DNA from: Setomelanomma holmii
Lineage: Eukaryota > Ascomycota > Dothideomycetes > Pleosporales > Phaeosphaeriaceae
Length of the DNA stretch: 64,000 nt
Reading direction: 5' to 3'
Assembly: GCA_010015745.1 (NCBI GenBank)
Contig: ML978252.1
Span: 1,238 to 65,237, forward strand
The translations under genes were made by a program, and so were the position numbers. This document shows, in pieces, positions 54,107-64,000 of the stretch. Numbering within the stretch: position 1 is the stretch's first letter; each line of letters opens with the position of its first letter. Below the pieces are notes generated by a model that was not told the origin of the DNA, did no database searches, and was given only the letters and a program-made list of their open reading frames with translations.

Positions 54107-57100
54107 GGTTGCAACTTCGTCTAGCCGAGGCTGTTGTGACGCGTCGTGACGAGGTTATGATGGTGCTGGCTGAGATGCGCGTGAGTCTAGCAGTGGTAGT
54201 TCGTTATCGTGAGCGTCGCCAGTGGGTGAATTGCGCTGCTGCGGTGCGCACTGTGAGTGCACCGCGTCGTCGTTGACCCGGTGGTTGGGCGCGTTCCCAC
54301 GCCAAACAATGTCTCAAAGCGTGTCTTCCGCTGTATACGGAAGCGAGTTGAACGTCACAGGTCGCCTGCTGGCAGACAATCCGCCGTGTGGTAATATTTC
54401 GGTCTGCGAGTGACGCGCTCAAAGCTGGTGACGGGCGCTGACGTTGTCGCCCACCTTCTCGACGTTTGGAAGTCCGGAATACCAGAAAGATGCCATGTTT
54501 CTGTTGCAGATAGTTTCCATTCCTGGTTCTTCTTTGGTAAGACTCGTAAATTTCGCCGTGAGGTCGTGTTATCGGGCAGCTGTTCGGGCGGAGGGAGGGA
54601 GCTGATGTGGGGGATGTGGAGTGACTGTTTCGCGGGGCTGGCAGGACTGTCCTGCTAGAAATGAGTCGCGTGTGCGCAGGTTTGCTGCAGTCATTTGCTG
54701 ACTTTACGCGTGCCAGGTGACTGAGTGACTGTATCGAGTGTCAAGAAATGTGTGTGAGCGATGAGTGAGGGGATTATGTGAGAGTGAACGGTGCGAAAGT
54801 TGTGCGTCATTGTTCTCATTATTCATGCCTGATCCGAGTTAGGCAGGAGCGTGGCGCAGCCAGTGGCGGTGCTCTCTACACCTTCGCTCCTACCTCATCT
54901 GCCTGCTTTGGACTTGCGTCGTGCGGTGTGAGGTTCAAGTTGCCATTGTCTCTGCTGCGCTGTGACACCGCTCGTGCTACTCAGGAATACCAGGCGAACG
55001 TGCACGTCAGAGCTGCTTGTCTTCAACCATTTTTCGAAGTCTCCCAGAGCTTTGGGACTTGTACGAAGCTCTTTCCTGGTACTACCATCCGTCTCACCAT
55101 GGAAGTCTGCCACAACTATCCGAGTGGTTGAGTCATCGAGGGTGCCTATTCGAATAGGAGATAAAAGTCTTCCTACCCATTATTTGGCCGTGCTATCGCC
55201 ACGTAGGTAGTCCACCATCCAAGATCGCTTATACGTGCGGTAAAGGGCGAGGAGGTCGACATAAGACGGAGTCGAAACAGACATATTTCTACTCAGACAC
55301 AAAGCTCACTATCAAGAGCGTTCAGATTAATGCTGCAAGGCTTTCAATTGCAAGGACGACTTTGATCGAGAATTGTGGTGCCCACAAACGCTCGGTGACG
55401 TTAGGCAGGCCTGAACACCCCAAGCCAGACTCAACCTGCCAGCAGCATTCGAAGTCGTTCGCGTCCAGATTCACAGTCAGGCTTTACTTATCGAGTGGGT
55501 TTCGGTGCGACACAATTTTTGCGGTCCGCTGTAGTACTAATGGCTAGACACCAGTGACACTCTTCTTTGCGTGGAATCCTATTCCTGGCCGCCTCCAAGG
55601 TTGTGAGCCGTTACACGATTCGTATCCGCGCTTGCTGTGGTGATTCTGGACCCCGTCGAATGGGTGCTACAAGTACGCAAGAGGGTGCTAGAACGGGTAG
55701 CGTATGGGTGGCGCTCGTGAAGCACTTCAGGTCTATAGCACGACTCTTTCTATGACTAGCTTTCCGTACTCTGCCGACAGAGTAACTACAGGTTCTATCT
55801 TATCTCCGGGGTCGAATGGCCATGACGATGTGGAGAAAGAAGAGGATGCTGACATGCCAGGCACTCCCGGCCCCGCTCGGAGGTTTCGCCTGGTCTCGGG
55901 CAGATCACGGAGGCTTAAATTCCTCTAAGTCGACGCCGCAATTCTAGAACAACGTCAATGACACGGGACGACCTCGATTTGTTTCCTCTCAGATATTTGT
56001 GAACATCGATATCGTGTACTCGTTGTCCTGGACAGAGCTGCCGTATCCACTGCCGTGACCAACACGGGCGAAGCGCTGCAGCGCTCAATCCCTGGTTGCG
56101 CGCAACCACCTGCAGCTGCCGGAAGCCTTCGCATCGCGATTGCCCGCACTATCCCTGGCAGTTTCCAGCCCTTGTCGCTCTCTCCGTATAATTAGGCCAC
56201 TTCGAGTGCTTTTGACATGAGACATACGAGAAGTCTCGTTGCTCGTGTATTGCGCCTACACTTTGCGCTTGCTGATTCGATGCCGTGCTATTGACTTACA
56301 CTACGCGAGGACAACACCGGGTGTCGAGTTGGGAGCGCCTCCGTGCTCATGCTGATGAGGTGCCCATCACTCTCTAGAGTCAGTCAGCGTCGGCGCAACC
56401 ATGGGCCGTTAAACTCAAAGGCGAGAAAGTCTCGACTTATCATCTGTCACGCCAGTGTCGACCTACTGACATGGCTTCCTTCAGGACGCATACCCGGCAG
56501 ACAGGACTGAACGCCGACATCTCCCTGCGACTCTCTAGTTGGGCTACCTAACACGTGCGATGGCCGGCAAGTTACAGGGCGCAATGCAAGCAATGTCCAG
56601 GGGCCCTTATCACGACAGAAGCCGCTGTTCCGTCCGGTGGCTGTGTCGAGCCCGGAATTCCCATTATCTGCCTGTCAGCAATATATGCATCGGCATCTGT
56701 GCGACGTTTGCTCTCTCAACATCGCTTCCGGGTTCCACAGATGAAGTACAGGAACATGCGGGGCAGCAAGACACCTCAAATTCTAGGCTCTTCCACTCTC
56801 CCACGGAAATGGATTGGAAGCGATAACACAGCGCTAATACCGAGTTCCATCGCGCTCATAGGCAAATCAAATTCTTCAAGGCAGGACGATCAACGCCTTA
56901 CATGACCATGTGGGAGCAGTGCATGCAGGCTGACTTCTTTGGCGAATCATAAGCGTGATGTCAGCTCAGCTCTCAGCCTTGATGCAGGGCTGAGTATCTT
57001 ACACGAACCTGGAACATCTTGTCAGCTCAAACACGGCTGTTCGATCTTCCCATCACAATGGTGCTGCTGTGTACACTGATGCATATTCGGCATTGGAACG

Positions 57101-57593
57101 CTGTGGAAGAACGCTCGAACATCTCTTTGTAGTATGTTATGCTCCAGAAGGCTTACCATTGATCTACAGCCATTCTACACCGTTTGTAGCTGTCCCGCAT
57201 CTTGGCCCCAGTCTTACTTACACGAGAGCGGATGGCGGAACAAGCGAGCACGAATCAGCGCGCGGATCGTCATGACACTATCCAAGAGCAGACCTGCTTA
57301 CTATTGCTGTGCATGTCCCGATTGGACACCCTGCGGCTCTATATTGCCTCTCCGCGGACAGGCCGCACAAATGGCAGGCCTCGCTGCAAGCCCGAAAGTC
57401 AGAAATGTGCAGGCGCGTATCTCAGCTTGCCCTTGTTATGCAGAGGTTTTCCCATGGGCCATCCCCCGAGCTCGTCGACACACAGCCGCATTAGGCATAT
57501 GCAGCCGGCCGGGCTCAGTGCATTAGGCTCGAGCGAGTTCGTTAAAAGTGTCGCCCATCCTGAACCTAGCCTTCGACCTCTTTCCCCACCAAG
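54107..57593. other. Gene-poor stretch of 3.5 kb
   Basis: No open frame in this stretch shows a known domain or convincing exon structure. Frames of up to about 130 codons overlap on both strands, as expected by chance in GC-balanced DNA. There is no clear inverted or direct repeat and no excess of TAG stops in transposon-like frames, so it does not look like RIP-damaged transposon DNA. It may hold promoters, untranslated regions or non-coding RNA that cannot be recognised here. Confidence 0.5.
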
Positions 57594-59588
57594 ATGGATC
57601 CTCGCGACGATTACCGTGAGAATGTGAGCAGCCCGCACAGCTATACGGACGGTCAATGGAGCCCGCCTCCACGATTTCAAGAACATGATCAGATCTATAC
57701 AGCTCAAGGCTCGCCGCAAACATACTCACCACATCCGCACTCTCCACCACAAGCCTCACCACCTCTACAAGAATATCAGGAAGAGTTCCACCATTCTCCA
57801 CAAGGCCACATCCAGCCACATGCGCAATACCAGGAAGGGTACTTTCGTTCACCGTGAGTATTCGAGTCCTTGGTCTGAATAGGCTGGGATCGGATGCATT
57901 CCACACTGTTAGCAACATGCTGATGTTGTTGAAGATACTCCACAGAGAAAGAAACGCCATATGCGACGCATGATGCAATGGGATCGCCGACTCCAGACTA
58001 TTCGGGTCCTCAGGTCGTACCTGGGCAGTTCCAGCATTATCCTCATGGAGGCCGACCGATGTCACCTTCTTCAAATGGAGGCACCACACTGATGTCGCCT
58101 CAAATAAGACCATACACTTTCAAGGAACACGTAGACCCTAATGATCCAGTCTCGAGACCAGGGACAGTACCGCCACCGGTCCCGCCGAAAGACGACAGGA
58201 AGTGTGGATTGAAGAAACGAACGTTCTATATCCTCCTTGGATGCGTACTGATCTGGATACTTGCGCTGGCACTGGGCCTCGGACTTGGCCTGGGACTTGG
58301 GCTCAAGAAGAGTAAAAGCTCGTATGTTTGCGACATCCTCAAAGATACTCTGGTGTGTGTTACTAATACCGCGAAGGAACGACAATGGTTCTGATCCATT
58401 CTGTCGTACAAACCCCGAATACTGCATTGGTGGGGCTCTCGACGCAAACTACTTCTCCAAGAAGGGGGCATATAACGGAACTGGTATTGCTCTGGCTGGA
58501 GAGTCGTGGAACACTGGTCAGCGCCGTATCTTCACACTTTACTTCCAGCATCACACTGGTGATATTCGATTCATGCAATATACCACGGACCAAAAGTGGA
58601 TCGGAGGCACAAAGGCCGAGACTGTCGCGACTGATGCGAAGAACGCTTCACCAATCTCAGCTGTTGCGTATGCTCTCAACACTACCCAATACGTGAGTCG
58701 CATTATCTATTGTACGTGAACCAAGATACTGACATTATTTAGTTCCACATATTCTACATTGATGGCAACAATACCGTGAAACAGGTTACCAAGACAAATA
58801 CCACAGACATTTGGCAGTCTGGACCATTGAGCGATCTCAAGTTGAAGGCCATGGACTCGCCAAGCACAGGGTTGCAAGCATGCTGGAAAGGCAACTACTA
58901 CGGTGACTCCGATTACTCCAAGTTCCCCACCGCATCAGGACAGACCAACACACAGCCTTTCGATGAACGCCTAGGCATGAATATCTGGTATGCTGTCGAC
59001 GAATCTACGTTCCAGCAGTACGCATGGTATAACGGCCAGAATGTTTGGGCTCCTATCCAGCGCTGGCAAGGCTTCAACGCTCATGCCGGCGTCGGTTGCT
59101 ATAGCTGGGGCGAAGGTACAACGACTTACGCTATGATGGCGAACAAGAACAACGACGTCGAATTTTGGTGGAAAGACACCAACACCACCACTGTCTCCCA
59201 AGAAAAGCACCCCATCAATTCGTGGCAAAACTCGACGTCGGGCGCGATTCGCGGCGTCAATCCCATCACATCGCTCGGGTACACGACCTACTTTTACGCA
59301 CAGATGGCAGACCGCAGTATCAAGGGATACAACGTCACGTATCAAGCGGAGAATACGACGTATGTGCAGGACCAAACTTTCACAATCACGGATCCCGCTG
59401 GATCAGCGCTCGGTCTTGGTGGCACACATCTCACTGTTACGGCGTATGCCGAAAAGGACGGTAACGTCACGAAGTGGGATAGCTTGTACGTGTTTTATCA
59501 GACTGCAGGCAACGACATTACCGCGTTCACTCGGCCACTTGCGGGCGGTGAGTGGACTAAGGGCACACTGGCGATTCCTGACACGTAA
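57594..59588 (+). CDS. Membrane-anchored fucose-lectin-like protein
   Basis: Four exons, 57594-57853, 57935-58321, 58377-58692 and 58743-59588, give 602 residues. Introns are 81, 55 (with TACTAATAC) and 50 nt. The first intron uses an AAG acceptor, chosen because it restores frame into STEKETPYATHDAMGSP. Residues 1-175 are Pro/Gln/His/Tyr-rich and cytoplasmic. Basic residues (CGLKKR) then a 20-residue helix FYILLGCVLIWILALALGLG.. anchor the protein. Beyond it lies an extracellular part with six-blade propeller repeats of the fungal fucose-specific lectin type: RRIFTLYFQHHTGDIRFMQY, GLQACWKGNYYGDSDYS, QQYAWYNGQNVWAPIQRWQG, VEFWWKDTN. Family members bind fucosylated glycans; sugar specificity here is unknown. 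It is type II topology, likely cell-surface. Confidence 0.85.
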
Positions 59589-60206
59589 CCTGAGATGGCC
59601 TGCATCAGACTGGAGTGGGAGACGGTATGGAGACCTTCGTTCTGTATATGTTTCTTTGGCGTCGAAAAGATTCGCATTCTATGTAGCACAGCCACATTCA
59701 TTGGTATGAAGTGGAGAGTGGGCGTTCAGGTGCTACACCTATATTTCCTAACGACAGGTATCAACGTAGTTTGTAATATCCTCGTTGGACAATCAATGTT
59801 GTTGACGCGACTGGCAATGCTTGATATTGTCTATAGTGCTTCTGAGCTTTGAGCGTATAAAGTCGTTGGTGTTGAGAACTTTATCATGACATGCCTCCAT
59901 ATGATCCTATCCATATACTGTTGAACCTTGTCACCAATGTCACAGTCGGGAGCGTATATCCTACTTGTTACCAAGGCCGCGTTGGCAGTTCGGCGATGTG
60001 GCTGTATTAGTCTAGCGCTGAGTCGGAAAAGGGGTGTTGTCCGGCGCCATCCGGCTCAACCATGCATACCTCGACCCCGCTTCAACGCCAGAACACTCAG
60101 TCCTCTTGAACAAAAAAACGATGAGAGTCCCGAGCCTTTGTAGCTGCTAGGACAACTTTTTATTTTGATTATTATTCAGTTAAATTTTGCAAGTCCTATA
60201 TCTACG

Positions 60207-60291
60207 GGGCGTGTGGCTCAGTGGTAGAGCGTCCGCTTTGCATAATTCATATGTCTGCGGAAGGTCCGGGTTTCGATCACCCGCCCGTCCA
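60207..60291 (+). tRNA. tRNA-Ala(UGC) with 13-nt intron
   Basis: A cloverleaf can be drawn by hand. The acceptor stem is GGGCGTG against CCCGTCC, with G3:U70 (the alanine identity pair) and one mismatch at 6-67. The D-stem is GCTC/GAGC (60216-60219, 60227-60230). The anticodon stem is TCCGC/GCGGA with anticodon TGC at 60239-60241, and an intron at 60243-60255 sits after position 37, the normal place. The T-stem is CGGGT/ACCCG with loop TTCGATC, and the discriminator is A. The T-stem closes with T53-A61 rather than the usual G-C, so the gene is unusual or slightly decayed. A T5 run at 60318-60322 could terminate RNA polymerase III. Confidence 0.8.
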
Positions 60292-60317
60292 AACGAGACT
60301 CAGAGGGCTTCTGAATA

Positions 60318-60322
60318 TTTTT
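60318..60322 (+). terminator. Pol III T-run after the tRNA
   Basis: TTTTT, 27 bp downstream of the tRNA 3' end, matches the simple RNA polymerase III stop signal. Confidence 0.6.
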
Positions 60323-61463
60323 ATTCCAATTCCATGTCATTTGTCCTGTGTTCGATCCAGTCAGGGGTTGCTTTTTACACTCGTTCAGTCGGTGTGGCGT
60401 GTATTTTTGCGCACAAGAGTGGGGCAAGTAAATCAGGAATTTCAGTTTTTAGCCATTCGAACACGGTGACACCTGTATAAAGTGTCCGGGCAGCAACATG
60501 AACGGAGAAGTGTATCTGGTTGGATGCAGACGCCCGTATTTGGCTAGACATTACCTCCATGGTAGGTAATGTAACAACCGCAGAGTCAGTACGGCACGAC
60601 GAGCACCAAGATTCCAATTGGAAACGACCATTTCTGCCTGGCTACCCAATTTTGAAAAGCGTTCCGTCTCTTTGGACATCATACGGCACCCCACGGCATA
60701 GAGATGCTTCCCGCTTACCTCCGTCTCATCGCTTTTGGATTACGGGTCCATGATCGAGCAAACCTGTAACCAAAATTCCGATACCTAACCTCATTATGCG
60801 AGACCGGATACAACAACAGCAACGGCAACTTACACTGAAAGCTTGTGGTTCCGACAACCACCTCCGTCGCACTCGAGATTTAGGTTGAGCCGAGACATGG
60901 CATCCCAGAAACTACATTAGTTGCAAAAGTCTCTCCTGGCACAATCGAATATAGCTGGCTTCGCCGCGAGAACGTCATCGACGAGTCCCAGGTTGGCAAC
61001 ACAGCAGGCTACATCGCATAGTTGAGGAGAGCGGTGTGACATCAGCGGTTCCATGCTTGCCTTTATTTTGCCTCCAAGTAGTGGTCGCTGATCAGAACTA
61101 GACATTCCGTGACTAGCTACTACCCACCTGGTATAGCTAGCAGTGCAAGTGGTGCAGAATGCTACTCGATGTTGGAGTGGGATGCTTGGCAGGCCTTACA
61201 TCTCGCTGAGTGTGGAATACAACTCTAACAGCAGTCTCAATCCCCGAAATGCTGTTTCTTAAGCTGGCGCTTGCTGACCACCCACATCACAGATCACCTG
61301 CATCCGTGCCCTCCGTTGCCAAGAATGGCATATTTCAATGGACCAGTACGTATTCTACGACGACTTGCTACGTTTCAAGCCCTCAGGGCTCTCGCGGAAA
61401 TCCATCACATCCTTTCGACGGGAAATTTTGACAACGGAGGCTTGCGTTGGACGCTGCAGATCC

Positions 61464-63610
61464 TCAGTTCGCAACAAGCCTCATACGTATCTCCTTACCA
61501 TCTATGGCGAATCTCAGTCGCAAATCTTGAGCTAGTCCCTTCTCATTGCACTCCCGGTCCCTTAAGAGCCTCTGCGTCTCGTCGTTCAGACCGTACATCA
61601 GCGTCAGCAGCGCGCTCTCCTTCCAAACGGGCATATTCAATCTCGTCGACTCTACAATCATGCAAATCACATATGCAATACCGAGCACAAGCATACTGGC
61701 AGGGTACGCTAGATATGCCCATTGGACACGCACATAGACGACCCAGCTTTGCGTGTTGCCCTGTTGGTATTGCCCTGAAACACTTCGAGCCCGATTAGTG
61801 ATACTCCTTGCAACGTTTGCGAACGTAGTCATCAGGTTTGTCGAATTACACGGGGCATCAATCATGGGTCGAGCGTTGATGTCGGGAAACAGCATCAACG
61901 AGGCGTTCGTCCGCTGAGTCTGCATTTCACCACCTCTGAACGTGAGCAAAGACTCCGTCAGTGTCCGAATGGACCGATGCGTGAAATTGACGTCACGTGT
62001 AGGGAGTTGTAAACGGTTGCGACTCTCGGACGGTATCAGGAGTCGCAGATCCTCCTTTTCAGAATCCATTATCGGCTCGTAGAGCTGACTGCCTTCAAGG
62101 GCGTTCCAAGCCTCGGCTCTGTCCGCATGATTGATGGTGTTGGGCGTCAACATGTACGAGAGAGGATCTCTGATAGCCCATGAGCCACTCATGTCGTCGT
62201 GGAGTACATTGTTTTGTGTCGTGGTGTTGTAGGCGTTGGCACATGGATACAATGCACACTCGGTCGCACCTGGTTTGGTTTCGTTCCACGCAGCCTTCAA
62301 TTCCAACCACTCTTGTGGTGCTCGCAGGATGACGAAAGACAATAGTAACGTCTCCATGTCTCGAAATTTGATAGTTTGCCGGGGACTGTAAGTGCTGTTT
62401 GCCGTCATCAAGGTGCAAGCTAGGCCGCCTCCTCCATTCGTTGTGTATTGCCACCAATCTGTGCTATAGCTCTTGAAAGGTGAATGCCAGTCCTTTATGC
62501 TACAGTATGGTAGAGAGTAAGTGTTGTATTCGCCCGTAAAGACCATACTGCTTGGGTTTGAGACACTGGACCCGTTAGAGACTGCAGCTGATACATATGA
62601 AGCCCATGTACAGTTGTCAGTGGTACACTGGAAAGACGTTTCGTCCGATCGTTGTAGAGTGGCATTGTCGAATCCGCTGTATAATGAGCTAGCGACCCAG
62701 AAATCTGGACGATTGAAGTTGTCTTGAGGGACGAGCACTCCGACCGACGTGTTCTCTTGGCGTATTGGCCCGGAGCTGGAAAAGTGGATGATGTTGCCGC
62801 CGTCTATCTTCGGGGCGTGCCCGATACTCGCGTTCATGGCTGTCTCGATGTCGTCTGATCTCCCATAGGTTGCAATAACTGCCTGTAGGAACGGATCAAA
62901 AGTTACGGTACCGATCGTCACCAAAGCCCGGAGAGCTGCCCAATGCCTTTATGGTTGTTAGCACATTGGCGAGTAAACCACAATAAGGCGACGCACCGCA
63001 GCCGTAGCCTGACGAACAAGCGTGTACCACCCCATGGTCCACGGCTTGCTTCGTCAAATCTTTCAAAGGCCACAAGACTATCGGACTTTTCTCGAAACCA
63101 GTTCCATTATTGCTGTCCGATGCAAGCACTGATCGCGAATGTGAGACTCGTTCTTGCCAAAGTACCGGGTGTCGCGATGATGCTATTGAGTGTGAAGAAG
63201 GATTTCCATGCAGCAAGCGGACGGTGGTTGAAGCGGTCGAGGACTACAATGATTGCAACGAGAGACGCAGCACTCACTGCTACTGCAACAGCTTCGAATG
63301 CCCAAGACGTAAGTAAACTTCGAGTCGCTGGCTGCAATGAAGTTGTGTCAGTATTCCCGGATGAGGTCGAGTAGACTGCTGTGGGTGACTTGTGTGTGTA
63401 TACAGACTGCGGCTCGAGAGTTTCGAGTGGAATGTCTGTCAATCGCTGTGAAGAGTCTGTAGGTTTATATTGCTGACCGTAGTCATATGTGCTTTCGTGG
63501 TCGTTAAGAGCGGCCAGATCCGGATCTGGTGTCGCGCCAGAACGCCAACTCTAATTGACAGGCGTGCCACTTCGAGGAGTGGGCAATAGCGTGCTGTTTT
63601 GCGAAGACAT
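61464..63610 (-). pseudogene. DUF3176 membrane protein with two in-frame stops
   Basis: The model runs from ATG 63610 through one intron (62996-62947, 50 nt, GTGCGT..AAG with GTGCTAAC) to the stop at 61464, 698 codons in one frame. Two stops interrupt it: TAG at codon 20 (63553-63551) and TAA at codon 168 (63109-63107). The family is clear: an N-terminal membrane pair (ALEAVAVAVSAASLVAII-like, LARTSLTFAISACIGQQ), then WNWFREKSDSLVAFERFDEA, SRGPWGG, a block TIGTVTFDPFLQAVI, a long extracytoplasmic part with CTTDNCTW, and a last helix SMLVLGIAYVICMIVES. DUF3176 proteins are abundant in filamentous fungi and have no known function. Everything apart from the two stops looks intact. A GTG, CTG or downstream start could bypass the first stop but not the second. 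Confidence 0.85.
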
Positions 63611-64000
63611 CACGTCTTCAACTGTCAAGTCAACACAATGCCCAACGGCGATGGCGACGGGTTGGACAAGCAGCTTTTCTTCATATAATCAATCTGACGG
63701 GGGCCAATCTGTCGTGGAAGTATATCACGTAGAGTATCGTAAGCTTGCACGCAACCTAGCTGCGATTAGCAACAATTTATTCGTCCTTGAGTGGCCCATC
63801 TTAGATGGGCAGCATGGGTCGTGCAAGGCTCACCGAGACACAGTCCCTCAGTCAGATGTTGTGACACGATCTTTTTACGCCCCACGAAAGACTGTCACCA
63901 CCCGCTCTTCAGTTATGAGAGGGTGACGTTAAATATTTTGAGATCATTCAGTTCCGTAGACTGGGCAATGAAAGATCCACTAAAATGTTCGAGCGGCGTT
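63611..64000. other. Window end, no gene seen
   Basis: This is upstream DNA of the DUF3176 gene. A 123-codon plus-strand frame at 63555-63926 overlaps that gene's start and has no recognised domain. Confidence 0.4.

Larger units (their letters stand above)
59589..61463. other. Intergenic region holding a tRNA gene
   Basis: Apart from the tRNA at 60207-60291 and a B-box-like motif at 60350-60358, no feature is recognised. Short frames on both strands lack domains. Confidence 0.5.

Noticed and set aside
57202..57627. 141-codon plus-strand frame before the lectin gene
   Set aside because: It overlaps the lectin start in another frame and has no domain or codon pattern.
16590..64000. Secondary-metabolite or pathogenicity gene cluster
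   Set aside because: No synthase, P450 or regulator group is present; the genes are mostly housekeeping with mixed orientation.

Overview
The window looks like filamentous ascomycete (Pezizomycotina) nuclear DNA, most plausibly a dothideomycete, although the class is only inferred. The evidence is short introns (48-105 nt) with GTNNGT donors and CTAAC/CTGAC-type branch points, fungal-only families (RTA1-like, DUF3176, Atg15, Fot1 transposons), and repeats damaged in the way expected of repeat-induced point mutation (RIP).

Positions 1-16515 are a nested transposon graveyard. A perfect 12-bp minisatellite opens the window. It is followed by two Fot1/pogo-type DDE transposase relics lying end to end, a Tc1/mariner relic, three copies of one LTR family, minus-strand transposase relics, and a Fot1 element with intact inverted ends and TA duplications (7861-10391) that is split by a solo LTR (8933-9418, TSD GTCTT). 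A full-length Ty1/Copia element (10444-16515) comes last, with 203-bp LTRs and TSD CTAAG. Its gag-pol reading frame runs 5.17 kb without a frame change but holds 39 in-frame stops by hand count.

From 16590 onward the DNA is ordinary gene-dense euchromatin, and the boundary is abrupt (74 bp between the Copia LTR and a gene). The genes in order are: a secreted Ycf48/HCF136-like beta-propeller (-), PER1 GPI-remodelling protein (+), mitoribosomal mL50 (-), ARP6 of SWR1 (-), an RTA1-like membrane protein (+), a large coiled-coil spindle-pole-type protein (-), a VPS9-domain Rab GEF (-), the autophagic lipase ATG15 (+), a Ser-rich unknown (-), a BTB/POZ-like protein (+), an MFS monocarboxylate transporter-like protein (+), an orphan SesA-like fragment (+), the R-SNARE YKT6 (-), the ASCC3-type helicase SLH1 (+), a TPR protein (-), an acidic unknown (-), a membrane-anchored fucose-lectin-like protein (+), an intron-containing tRNA-Ala(UGC) (+), and a DUF3176 gene (-) carrying two nonsense changes. 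Exon structures were worked out by hand from splice signals and family conservation.

Several genes touch membrane traffic and vacuolar turnover (VPS9 GEF, YKT6, ATG15, PER1), but this looks like chance neighbourhood; no gene cluster or operon-like system is evident. The most informative signals are mutational. These are the frame-preserving nonsense damage in Copia with near-identical LTRs, the catalytic Asp-to-Asn changes in Fot1, the in-frame footprint of the solo LTR, and two CpA-to-TpA-compatible stops in an otherwise intact DUF3176 gene far from the repeats.
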